From Saururus chinensis (taxonomy: Eukaryota; Streptophyta; Magnoliopsida; Piperales; Saururaceae): a stretch of 64,000 nt of DNA. How positions within the stretch are numbered: the first letter of the stretch is position 1; each line of letters begins with the position of its first letter. A model generated the notes under the pieces. The model was not told the DNA's origin, searched no databases, and worked only from the letters and a program-made list of their open reading frames with translations. The DNA lies in NCBI GenBank assembly GCA_035235625.1, contig CP141140.1, forward strand, positions 61,744,581-61,808,580. Reading direction: 5' to 3'. Shown in pieces: positions 23,562 to 35,519 of the stretch. The translations under genes were made by a program, and so were the position numbers.

Positions 23562-24140
23562 ATAACAAGGTCAGCAATACGACCTCTGAACAAAACAGTG
23601 AAGAGATCTCCATAAATTCGTTTCGTCTTCCTTGGCACACCCTAAACCGCCTCTCTCCCCCAAAGCAAGAGAGTCCATACCCTTTGAGTCAAAGATTCGT
23701 CAAATGTATTTATAAGGAAATTTGAGAACCAAATTTTAGTGCGTAACTAGCTTTAAAAACTGTCGAAAACTGCTTTAATGACAGTTTTGCAACCTTTGGC
23801 AAAGTTAGTTCCCATGTCACTTATGCATCAAACCTTGTCGACAATGAGATTACAACTTTATCGACATGTCCACCGACACATTGAATATCACCGACATAGA
23901 CTTTATTGTTCTATCGATAAGTTCATCAACACATCGAATGTCGCCAATAGTGAAAACATTATTTCAAAGGCGAGTTCATCGACGTGTAGGTGGTTCACCG
24001 ATGAAACTCTGAGTTTCAATATACATCATAATTTCTTTACATTTAGAACTATCATCATTACTATTTTTTAAGTAATTTATTCTATGATATTATAATTAAA
24101 AAAAGTTTAAAAATTCATTTCAAAAACTACGGGTGTTACA
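23562..24140 (-). mobile_element. 5' end of a minus-oriented LTR (U3 with TATA box)
   Basis: Read on the minus strand it starts TGTAACACCCGTAG at 24140, a typical plant gypsy LTR start. It runs through degenerate phrases (TCGATGTGTTGATG, TGTCGGTGG) to a TATAAATA box at 23714-23707. The continuation appears to resume left of the family-B LTR, at about 19787 and below, so the family-B element seems to have landed inside it. No coding. Confidence 0.55.
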
Positions 24141-24550
24141 TTACCACAACCCTAACCTTCGAAGGGTCCACAAGCTCCTTGGGAATGTGGGAAATGGAAA
24201 GTGCATCACTAAAGTGCCACAATGTGCCCATGCCACATGTGCACGTGTGTACACCTTTGGTGTACCCATACTTACTCCTCCCAAAGAAAATGTCCCCACG
24301 TTTAAACACTTAGAATAGTTAATGCTTTTAAACTATCTAAGTTCCTTAAGACTTTCCTATGTGGGATTAAAGACAAACTTCATTTTATGGATTCCTAAAT
24401 TAAAATATTTCACTCTAAATTGAAAAGAAATTTTTAGATTTAAACTCCCACCAACATGAAATTTAAATTATTCTAATGGGTTTGGCTTGTCTTGTGGGCT
24501 TAATATGATACACCTAATCACACACATAGTAGGCCTAATATGATGCACCA

Positions 24551-24746
24551 CTTGAGGGAAGAATTGTTTATGCTCCCCACTAACAATGTGCCTAGCATAA
24601 GTTGCGCATGAGAACCTTTCATCCATGAGATTGATGGTGCACACTAAAGTTCGTTGTCGATCTTAAATATCAAGGGCTCCCATGTGCGGCTTACGCTAGG
24701 CTCATTGCTAGTGGGGAGCATGAAAAATGCTTCCACACTTGAGCCC
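24551..24746. mobile_element. MITE with long (about 60 bp) inverted repeats
   Basis: Left arm from about 24551 (CTTGAGGGAAGAATTG ... ATGCTCCCCACTAACAATG ... CTAGCATAAG) and right arm to about 24746 (CTTACGCTAGGCTCATTG ... GTGGGGAGCATG ... CCACACTTGAG) are inverted copies with about 80-85% identity by eye. The loop is about 60 bp. Related to the 76-bp duplicated fragment at 12123-12274. Superfamily not determined. Confidence 0.7.
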
Positions 24747-24749
24747 ATA

Positions 24750-25674
24750 ATGTCTCAAAACTAACATTTATAAGATTACATCAGCCTAAGAAAATCCATG
24801 GAATTCTTGAAAGAGGAATGTGTATTTTGCATATCTTAAAAACAAAAGTCTGAACAAACTTTTTTGATGCACTGGAAAAGATATTTTTAGGAAAAACTTT
24901 TTAAATTAAGTTTAATTTTGATTGTCAATTTTTTTGCTACTTCAGTTTTAGCAGATTGATATATCCTCCAAATTGTAAACATAGCTTGCAAGTATGGACT
25001 GATAAAAAACTCTAATATTAAGTTCTAAAGACTAGTTCAAAGATTAGACTAATTCATGTAGTGTGGACTGATAATGACAACTTTGACCCAAGCTCAACAC
25101 AAAATTCTTGTACTAATGAAAAATACAAGTGTTGAAGTCAAATTAGGGATTAATATAACTAAGTGTTGCTTGAATTTGATTTTGTGATTCAAGTAAAAAA
25201 AACATATGGTTTACCAAACAAGGACAAATAGATTGATTATTTCAAATTCCCAATTAAAGTAATAACTATAGATAATATTACACCTATTCAGTTATGTGAG
25301 TAAAAATATCTCCTTATTGAAAAATGAGATAGATAAGTGCATATCTAACATTATCATTATCATGTTGTGGCATGATTGATATTTGTTCATGAAAATTCAC
25401 TTACATAATTATTAATTGAACTAAAAATATAATGCTTATGATGCTAAGAAAATCACCAAAATAAAAATAAGTTATAATAAAAAAATTATGGTTTGTGAGG
25501 AAACTTAAAATGCATGTGTAATTTAATATAAGGTTTTTTCAGAGAACTTAGAAAAACAAATTTAGTCTCGTAGAGGAGGGATTGAAGGAGGGGCACTCGG
25601 ATGTCCCTGAGGTTACCAAATGCAGCCAAAGGAAATATGTGAGGTTGTTGTTTTTGCTTATGGTTATGAATTTC
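24750..25674. other. AT-rich intergenic DNA, nothing recognised
   Basis: No ORF with family resemblance, no TIR or LTR ends found. Confidence 0.4.
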
Positions 25675-26010
25675 TATTGTCTCTACTTTTGTTACATATA
25701 TTTCTAAGAGAGTGGAGAATTATAAAAGGAAAATGTTGGCTTGGACATTTGGATATATGAGTGAAAAATTCTTGAAAGGAAGCATTTATCTCTATGATAC
25801 ATTAGTGTTTTGCCAAATTAAAAAAAATAACAATTTCACCTATGCCTACTCACTAATTTACTCTATCTAGACAGTTTTATACATATATATGAATAAATGC
25901 AATATGTACATCAATGGTTTGAATGCATATTTAAAATTTTATGTGGATGTGCTGATTTGAATGTTTATTTAAATTATGCTTCTGGTTATGAATCTCCTAT
26001 TAGGACATAT
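25675..26010. repeat. Direct repeat, partner at 30025-30850
   Basis: Starts TTGTTACATATATTTCTAAG and shares GTTTTATACATATATATG-type sequence and the phrase GAATGCATATTTAAAATTTT with 30025-30207 plus 30715-30850. The two copies are in the same orientation about 4.35 kb apart. The right copy is interrupted by an insertion (30208-30714). They could be remnants of the two LTRs of one element or a dispersed repeat. Confidence 0.65.
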
Positions 26011-29000
26011 ATGTCATATGTGTTGTATTAGTTTTATTTCATTAAACAAAATTATGTCAAATTAATGTATGTATATATGTCTTGTAAAGTCTTAATTGAT
26101 TGTTAATGAGTCAAGTTAGTTTTTGGAATCAAAAGACTTAAAAAATTAGAATAGGAGTGCTTTTAGTTTCTAAGGTGGGAGACTTGAAGAAGTGATTGAG
26201 GCTTTCATTAATTAAACAAGTATGAAATCATACGCACATGTCACACACACTTATGAATGTTAGGAATTTATCATATAAGAGTGTGAGAAAAAGAATGATA
26301 AAAAACACATAAGTATATGCATATGTTCATTAAAAATCAATTGATAGTAAGCACGCGATTGATCAATCTTTGAATATGAATTGAATTTTTTTCCAAGAGA
26401 TCAAATTATTGCTTGTTAGCTGATTTGAATCAATAGCAAGCAGCTCATCAGATTCTAGTACATGGATCAATCTCTCGGCAATGTGTTGCAATCAATTGAC
26501 AATCAATTTTCAGAGTATGGTACGCGGAACAAATTGTCAAGCTCTCAGACCCAAACAAGCCCTAAAATGCGACAATTTACTAGCCCAAGACCTAGGCTAG
26601 ATCAAAATGCACAACCCCAACTTTGTTTTAAAAATAATTATTAGGAAAAATAAGGGAAATTGAATAAAATCTTTTAAGCATAAGTATAAGTATCCTTTCA
26701 TACACATATGTGTTCATAGCCATAAAGGAGTTCAATGACTCCAAGAAAATAAACAAATCCTTAACCATTAAAAGGAAGGCACTCTCAAACATAACTTTAA
26801 AGTCTCACAGTCATTAACACATTAACTACTAGTTATTCCTCGGTGGATATCCTATCCTCACACATTATTGCTTTAGTCTTCACTTTGCTCACAAAATAAA
26901 TTATCCTGTGCACTTGCATGACACATTCACACAAAGGATCCCTAAGGGATACCCAAAATATAAGCAAAGGGGTGAGTATAGCCAAGCAAGAGTTTGAAAA
27001 AATGAGGTTTACGTTAATAAACACAAAACATAATCTCAAGATGCATAAAATAAATATTATGTAATACCAATGTTAATATCTCAACAATACATTAAATCTC
27101 TTAGACAATTTTGGTGTAAACATTTCAATCATGCATCAATCTTCATACACAAAATATGTGTAAATATCTCAATAATACATTAAATTCCCTACACAAACAT
27201 GTGAAATATCTCAATAGTGCATGAAATTCCCTACACAAAATATATGTAAATATCTCAATAATACATCAAATCATACGTTGGAGAAATCCCAGTAGTGAAA
27301 GATACTAAATACTTTTACTTGATATTTCAAAGTTGAAAGTACCAAAAATAGCATGACACTCCTGTAGACTAAAAATGCCAAATACCTTGTCAATCCAATG
27401 CACATAGACATAACTAACCTGGAGCTTGAATCTATTGTCTCAATAAACATCTCAATAAGCTCACCCGCCCTTTTGGAAGGGAAAACCCTGCCTTTTCGAA
27501 ATGAAAAATTGATTCATTCAAACTGATACAACTACAATGGAAAACTAAGAAACATGGCTAATTATGACTAAACTCGATAAAACACGGTTCACGACTAATA
27601 ATGGTTTAGCAAACAATTTTTATGATGCAAGTGACATGATCCATACGTGAATAATATTACATGCATACAAATATAAGTGATCATATTATAACATGGTAAT
27701 AATTTTTCTAGTTACATGCAAGAGATATGACAAAACCATCAAAATTTGGTTTAAAAATAAACATAAGTCAAATTTTACATGGGTGATGATCGGGCATCTA
27801 GGTGATCGATGGAGTCTTAAAAATATGCAAACATTACCTTGGGTGATCAATCAAGCATCAAGGAAATCAATTGAGCTAAAAAATATACATCACAGAAAGT
27901 TGGCCAATAGATCAACCCAGAGGGGTGATTGATCGGTCAGCTTCTCGAACAAAGATAAATAAAATATTTTAGGTCGATCAGTCCTAAGGGCCAATTTGCC
28001 AAGAGTAGAACTACGAAAACTCTAATTTTTAACAAACTACAAGTGCGATAAACCATCAAAGGATCATAAATCTATGCGTAAACATCATCTAAACATTAGA
28101 TATGAAAAATCCAACATAACCCATGTACATGTATGTTAAAATATCATCAAAACTTGGACTTGAGAGCAAATGGGTGGTCAACCACCCATTAATCATCAAG
28201 AGCATAATCAATCACATAATTCATGATGTTAATGCAATAAAGCATCATCAAACAAAACCCCTTATTTGTAATTAGTAAAAAATATCTTCAATTTCCTTTT
28301 AAAACTAATGAATCCTTAATTAACAAATTAAGTTCTTTAGCCCTAAGCAAAAACCATACATTTTTTTATCAAATGAAGACTCAAAACCACTATTAGCAAG
28401 ACAATCATGTATTTTCTTATCTCCAATGAACTCCAAACATGAATCACAAGGCCATGAGCCAAAAATAAATATATATGACTCTACAACATGGGTAAAAGAA
28501 ATGACTTTCAAGAGAAGACATAAAAATCATGAACATGAAAAAAGGACATGTGAATCAACTAAAAAATAAGCCTTGAAGTAGAATCACTTGACTCACCTTG
28601 GATGAGGCTAGAGCACATGCATTCTCAACAAATGAGATGATAGGGTATAGGGCACATGTAAACATGGAATCTCAACAACCTTAGAAGAAGAGAAGAGACC
28701 AACTTGGCTATTTATACTAGTAATTAAGTGGATAAGTGGACTTTTATGGGCCCAATTAAGGAAGAAATAAAACCCTTTTCCTTAAGTTTGTTGAAATGAA
28801 TATGACTAAGCATCAACTTATTTAGCAATCTAAATGAATGTCAGTGCCCTAATAATTGACACAACAAGAAGAAGGGTCGTGGGTACTAAACTAGGGCCCA
28901 ACTTAGCAAAATAAGAAAATGTATGAAAATTATACCAAAATTTGTGGTAACCTTATGGTTTATGTTAAGCACTAATTCACATTATTTCTTCCTCATGATT

Positions 29001-30024
29001 TGGAGAAATTGGTTTGTCACACCTTGGGTAAAACCTCTGATACAATTGATCCTACAAATTCTCCACCAAGAAATCAAAATAATACCACAAAAACTCCTAA
29101 CTACTCCAAATCATTAACAAAATAAAGACAAACAAAAATATAAAACTTACGATTCTCACATGAGTAATTGCCCTATGGAATGATCAATTAGATACAACTA
29201 GTTTTCACAACAATATAAAGAATGAACGATCAAGTTTTTAGAATGATTGATTAGTCACTATAAGAATTTCCAGATTTAGGATTTGTAAAAAGAATTTATT
29301 TTCAACTAAAACACAAACGCCCAAACTGACTTTCAGCCCTATTTAAAGAGAGAGGGATGACAAATTTGAAGAAAGAAATTTGTTTTCCTTGAGAGATTTA
29401 TAGTTGTAGTGTGCTTGATTGTTGTGAGTAAAAAGTGAATAAAATCTATGTATTAAATCCTTTATGCATATTTGAGTTGTGAGAAATTTATCAAAAGAAA
29501 GGTGAGAGCTTGGTTTATAGGTGTTCTTTGAATTGAGAAGATTGAATTGTGATTAGTTGAGTGACTACACAAATCACATGCATCATTAGACACCAAATTC
29601 AACATGAAGTTAAACATTGAAGATAAAGATGATTAAATAGGAGGTTAAATAAGATGTTGATACGAGCTATATCAGGAGGAGATTGTATAGAAGAAGGAAA
29701 ACATGACAAGGTTTGAAAATACCAAGAAGGACATTGGTAGACATGGGAAATCTAGAAGGGATTTCTTATAGACGGTAATGTTAGGGCCTTGGTAAGTCCT
29801 AAATTTTTTAGTGCATTATTAATCAACCAAAAATTGGTTACATGGTTTTTTCCAGGGTGAGTTATATTAAAAATCACTTACGTACTTTATCTTGGTGTGA
29901 TGAATTTACAAATTAATTATTACTTTGTGTGAATAATTAGAAAGAGGCGACATCTTGTAGTCCTTAAGTGATTTTTTGGCTATAGGCATTGTAGTGATTC
30001 TCAAGTGGAGGATATTAAACTCAC
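26011..30024. other. Repeat-derived DNA without genes
   Basis: The minus strand has landmarks of a degenerate LTR: a CTATACTCACCCCTTTGC phrase near 26960-26980 and a TATAAATAG box near 28710-28718. A TGTCACACC end-like motif at 29015 is followed by CCTCTGATACAA, which resembles an inverted primer-binding site. Around 29330-29350 a plus-strand CCTATTTAAAGAGAG could be another LTR promoter. Open frames are short and unrecognised. Boundaries could not be set. Confidence 0.35.
27075..27275. repeat. Degenerate tandem array, unit about 45-60 bp
   Basis: Four units of the form ATATCTCAATAATACATTAA plus CCCTACACAAAATATGTG, with substitutions and unit-length differences. Confidence 0.65.
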
Positions 30025-30207
30025 ATATCCTTACTCTCTAGTTTTGTTACACATTTCTAAGGGAGTGGATAACAATAAATAAAGAAAGTGTTAGCTTGGG
30101 CATTGGAGTATATGAGTAGCAAGCCCTGAAAAATATGTATTTATATATGTATGCTTTAGTGTAATTTTGGCAAATTTAAAAAAAGAATGACAATTTCACT
30201 TATGCCC

Positions 30208-30714
30208 ATGGACAAAACTAGGATATCATCTTTAAGATGCCAAGAAATGATTATTTTTTTCATATAAAAGAATGAAAACAAAATTATGATTTAAAATATT
30301 ATATATTTAGACTAAAAACATATGAAATTGATATTTTGGTTCCATTCTCTTTATAATACCTTAGAAAGTTTAAATTAAGTTGATTCATAAGTTTGCTAGC
30401 CATTTATTTCATTAAGCTACAAATCTATGGTCTTTCCTTTATAAGGGGATACTCGTGACCTTAGTTCGATTTTATTGTAATTATTCAACTTTTGAGGACT
30501 CCTTATAATTATTCAACTTTATATGGAGATTCTGCAACCTAGTTTTCTTAGCCATCCAATCAAAACTTAAAAGCAATGACCCATATTGTTTTCTTTCTTT
30601 TTTATTTGTTTATGAAAAGTAACATTTCCCCTTGTTCCCTCTTTTGCTATCTTTTCTTGTCTCATTCAATTTAATGCTCAACTAGACTTCCTATTTGTAG
30701 CCTAGTTTTGTCCC
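30208..30714. mobile_element. TIR insertion of about 0.5 kb in the right-hand direct repeat
   Basis: The ends GGACAAAACTAGG and CCTAGTTTTGTCC are perfect 13-bp inverted repeats. The other copy of the host repeat (25675-26010) lacks this segment, which serves as a natural empty site. The flanks (TTATGCCCA and CTATACCTA) look like a diverged target duplication of 8-9 bp, consistent with a hAT- or Mutator-type insertion. No coding capacity. Confidence 0.65.
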
Positions 30715-30850
30715 TACCTATACCTAGTCATTAATGTACTATATCTAAACGGTTTTGTATATTTATATGCGTGTATGAAAAATGTACATCAAAGTTTTGA
30801 ATGCATATTTAAAATTTTATGTGGATGCTTTGATTTGAATATTTTTATAA

Positions 30851-33685
30851 AGGTTTAATGTTGATGTTCTGTATGGAGATTTCTCATCTCAATTTTTTTT
30901 GAGTTATTTATGTCAGTCAATACTGCTTTAAAACATAATAAAACATTATATTCCAATTTTTAATATTTAGAGTTGGCTCGCTTTTTCTCTCAAGTCTACA
31001 AATTTGGAATTTCACTACAAATTTGCAACCAAATTAGATGTTTGATCCGTTGAGGATCATGTCCTTTCCAAGTAAATTGGGATTCATAATAAGGGTCATG
31101 TAACTAATGAATACATACAATTGGCCTAAAGATAAAGGGGGTCAAGTGATCTCTTATTAATTTATTAAATAGTTAATTAATTGTCTTTAAGCTTGTTTGA
31201 AGCCTTTAATTGTACCATGCTATCCCCACCAAAGATTTATTGTCATGCCCATGTTTTTACAACTAATTTATTCTATAAATTATAAAATAGAAAATATAAA
31301 ATTATGATATTTTTTTTCAAAATCACATCAAAGTATAATGATAAATTAACTCAGGGCATGAGTGCTGATTTTCCACATTCCCAAGCACCAATGCATATAC
31401 TAGATATTAATATCCAATGAAAATATATGGAAGCCATATGTCATTTGTTGGTTACATATCTCATAACTACACTTTCATCAATTAACCATAAAATATACTA
31501 GCATTCATGTGCCTACAATTTATTGATGATCATAATGTTAAAACCTACTAATAAAATTGGACCTTTAGCACATTCTTCCTTCATAATCATGTCTTGCACC
31601 ATTTTTGACTCTGCAAAATAAGATAATCTTCACCACAAGGATGCTGAGTAAACCTAATATGATAACATAATAATATATTGATTCATGAATTATAATAAAA
31701 ATTGTAATACATCGATTTTCAATCTATTTATTGAGGATGATTTCTGATGAATGGTGAAAATGATTCCGGAGAACAAATTTGCACATTAAAGAAATAAGAT
31801 ATGTTGGGCACTGACGTGGTGTTAAATGAAATCTCTCCGTCGCCTAAGTCAGAGGAGGAAGAAGAGTACAATGTTTTTGTAAAGAAGTTTTATGAACACT
31901 TTGCATGGGTGCATCGATCTATACCTTTCTTCTCATTGGTAAATGTAATATAGTAAAATTTGGGTCAGTCAAGTAACTACATTTATATCTCCAATTTGCC
32001 TACTTTCCTTAGTTGTAGGAGATGGTTGTAATTGATTTGGAACAAGTCAAAACTCCACGTGTCAAGTTCTTGAATGTGGTCCTATTTTATCATCATTGTT
32101 CATTACCCTCTTTGATATTATGTATACCAAATACTTAGGGTAAACATACCAATCCCACAAGTCCAATCTAAAACTTGTTCTTCTATTACGCCTAAGTGAC
32201 TCAACATTATATTAATCATTAACCATAGCATGAGCCATCATCTAGATACACTAAGTATCCTCTTATCTTCTCATTAGGATGGAAGATATGCAATCAATTA
32301 GGGAGCCATGAGACTCCTTTTTAATCTCCAGATACTCCCTCATCTCAAGGTTGACTCAGAACATAACTGAATGTCCTAGACATGCTCTCTCCACAAAACA
32401 AAGTTAAGGTCTCTCAAGGGCCGATCATAGTCCCAATTGGCAACAATTCTTAGTCTACCCTTATTACTAAGAACCTTAAAAATTTGTGCTATCTTGTGAT
32501 CATTTGAAAATCGGAACTCGTAAGTCTCTTTGTGAGGGAGGTGAAGACAATGACCTTTAAAGGCCAAGTACTCCTTTGTCGTGACTAACATATGGCCTTT
32601 TGACGACCTAGATCCATACATTTTATCCCATATTTAAGAGGAGCATGCAATAAATGGTTGACTCCCTCTTTGAAGCCTATCACTTCGTAGTAGTACTCTT
32701 GACAACTTACTAAGGTTATCATCTTATAGTCATTACTTCTCTTAGTGATGTCATAGGTTTGAGACATAGGTCTAAGGTTATCATTTTCCTTTCTAATATA
32801 TTATATGAATAAACTTTGACCTTTTCGTCATCTATCCTACTCATTAGTAGATAGAGTCAATATCATTCCCCTCTAATAACACTTCTCATGTTATAACAAA
32901 ATGTGTATTTCAAACCCATAAAATGACACCATAAGTCTGGTTCATTACTACGTTGTGCTGGTGTTGATGATTATCGATGTCTTCATCCACACATCAATGC
33001 CTATGTCGACAATGTATTCATGTTTTCTCCTTAGTTCATCTAGCACAATCATCAATACGCCAAAGACATGTCAATAATATGTATGCATCTAAATTCATTC
33101 TATTTCCCCCTTGCACCCATTGAATATCATATTGATTCAATCATACAACAAGCTTCATCCATGTTATTCAAGTTCACTTTATACAACGAGACCCTTTCTT
33201 AGCACTATTTCTTATGAAGTAAGAGTTTAATTTTTAATAGACGAGTTTTACATATAAACTAATCAAGAACACTTAACCATAAGACATTGTTCGTACTACT
33301 CCTACAATCGAGTGCAGAGTAGCGTGGAGTTCCGATCAACCCCAAACACATGTTCAAGGTTTCCAATAGTAAATTAATAGTATATATTGTCACTTTAACT
33401 AGTTTTCATCACTAATATGCAAAAAGACAGTCTCTTATGCACTGTGTCTTAATTCAACAATCACAAGCATTCATCTTCATTAATCATCATTAGATTGAAA
33501 TTAGGTTATCCAATCTTCTCTTAAGAGAATTTTCATTGGCAATACTCTTGACCGATATCAACTCATTAGTCTTTGATGTCTGCCTTAGCCTTATAGTACC
33601 TTTTTTCACGGTGAATCTTTCTTCAAAGCCTCTCTTCTACCAATGATTCCTCTTCTCTGTTGTTCCCAACAAAGCTTTCATAGAG
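30851..33685. other. AT-rich repeat-poor DNA, no gene recognised
   Basis: Overlapping minus-strand open frames at 32376-32621 and 32585-32767 have no recognisable domain; they may be eroded retroelement coding but I cannot support it. Degenerate TCGATG/CATCAATG phrases at 32950-33080 recall the LTR-like segments elsewhere in the window. Confidence 0.35.
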
Positions 33686-34744
33686 TTAGATGTCTTCGCC
33701 AAGTGCAATATTCCATTTTTAAGGAAATGTAACAGTAGTTTCCTAGTAAACAACTAACTACTCATGTTTTATCTTGCATTGGTAAACAGAGCCCATGACA
33801 TCGACACGTTGGTGGCTTACTAATGGCGTACTTAAGTTTTATTGACACGGTTGTTGATGCATTGATGACATATTGATGGTTTTGTAACTCCATTTTTTTT
33901 CATTTTATTCCTTAATTCTCTAATAAATTTATGAGTGTTTAATGTTTCTATCCCCTCTGTCTATCTTAATAATATCTCTTCTTCAATCTATAGTTGAAAT
34001 ACATAAATTAACTGGTAAAATACAAAGAAAAAAATAAGTAGGAAAAACTTATGTATGAGTATAATACATGTAGAAAGCCAATTATGCTAACTCTGCTTAT
34101 TGTTGGCATGAATAATATCTTACGCTTGATTTAAATTATGAAAACTTAGCATGGAAGATTGACCACTGTTATGAAAATTTGCGATTAGAGTGATGCTTCA
34201 CTGACGTCAAGGTATGCACCTAATGAACATACTTAGATGTCTTCTCCAAGTGCAATATTCCCTTTTTAAGGAAATGTAACAGTAGTTTCCTAGTAAACAA
34301 CTAATTGCTCATGCTTTATCTTGCATTGGTAAATAGAGCCCATGACATCAACATGTTGGTGGCTTACTGATAGCTTACTTAAGTTTTATCGACACGGTTG
34401 TCAACCCATTGATGACATATTGATGGTTTTATAACTCCAATTTTTTTCATTTTATTCCTTAATTCTTTAATAAATTTATGAGTGTTTAATGTTTCTGTCC
34501 CCTCTGTCTATCTTAAGAGTATCTCTTCTTTAATCTATAGTTGAAATACATAAATCAACTAGTAAAAAACAAAGAAAAAAATAAGTAGGAAAAACTTATG
34601 TATGAGTATAATACATGTAGAAAGCCAATTATGCTAACTCCGCTTATTGTTGGCATGAATCATATCTCACGTTTAATTTAAATTATGAAAACTTAGCATG
34701 GAAGATTGATGCTTCACTTACGTCAAGGTATGCACCTAATGAAG
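33686..34744. repeat. 547-bp tandem segmental duplication
   Basis: Copy 1 (33686-34232) and copy 2 (34233-about 34744) start TTAGATGTCTTC and stay nearly identical through to GGTATGCACCTAATGAA. Copy 2 lacks about 31 bp present in copy 1 (about 34164-34194), with TGA at both deletion edges. The unit carries the ACATTGATGG/CGACACGTTGG phrases of the LTR-like family and no gene. Confidence 0.85.
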
Positions 34745-35204
34745 CTACTTGATCATGCAGACATCATTGATTAGTAGGCCTATTTTTCTGGGCCCCTCCA
34801 ATCAATGGTGTTTGCCCGATAAAATAACTTCTTCACATGTGAAATTTGGCTTGGTGAAACATTTTTCTTAGGATTAGCTAGAATAAAATTATGTTTGTTT
34901 GTTTACCAAGTAAGTACTAAAGCTAAATTATCCCTTGCCTACGGTGTCTATTATTGTCCAATTCCAGAAACACTTTTCATTATCCATTATTTTAGATGGA
35001 GCTCCATGTCTTTGCATTATTGGAAGATGACTACGATCTTATACCAGAGTTGTTACACAACAGCTCCGGTGCTTTCTATTTATGTAAATATTATTCTTGA
35101 TTGATTCTCTATCACTTGATTTCCTCCGTCAATGTAAATCTTATTGTGAATTGAGGAGATCAAGATTCCTTAAGACATGATGATTACTTTATTATCATAA
35201 TATT
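34745..35204. other. Intergenic DNA, nothing recognised
   Basis: AT-rich; one short open frame (34895-35104) without family signal. Confidence 0.35.
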
Positions 35205-35206
35205 TA

Positions 35207-35517
35207 TTCCGTCTTAAATTAATAGCTTCATTTGACAAAAAAATTTGTTTTATATTAATAGCTTCTTTTTATTTAATTTAAGTGTTTGGGTGCGTAAAAA
35301 AACATATTATAAGCTTATTTTCCCTTCTCTTATATGTTGGTTTTACTATTTAATAAATTTTTTTATAAATAATAATTTTTATTAAATGATGAAACCTACG
35401 TCTAAGAGAATGGAAAATAAGTTCATGATATTTTTTTTTAAGTACCCAATCATTTGTTAATGATATGGAGCAAAAATTTTTGTCAAATAAAACTATATAT
35501 TAATATGGAGGAGGGAG
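35207..35517. mobile_element. Stowaway-like MITE, 311 bp
   Basis: The right end ATATTAATATGGAGGAGGGAG (followed by TA) and left TTCCGTCTTAAATTAATAG (preceded by TA) are inverted. The left tip is eroded. An inner phrase close to the left TIR (TTTGTTTTATATTAATAGCT) is repeated, so it may be a composite or a longer subfamily. Its interior matches the fragment at about 37690-37870. Confidence 0.65.
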
Positions 35518-35519
35518 TA

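Noticed and set aside
16131..27275. Regularly spaced repeats that might suggest a CRISPR array
   Set aside because: Units are directly adjacent tandem arrays without unique spacers, in plant DNA within LTRs; not CRISPR.
32376..32767. Two overlapping minus-strand frames of 81 and 60 codons
   Set aside because: Looked at as possible retroelement gag or host gene, but no motif could be recognised; not supported.
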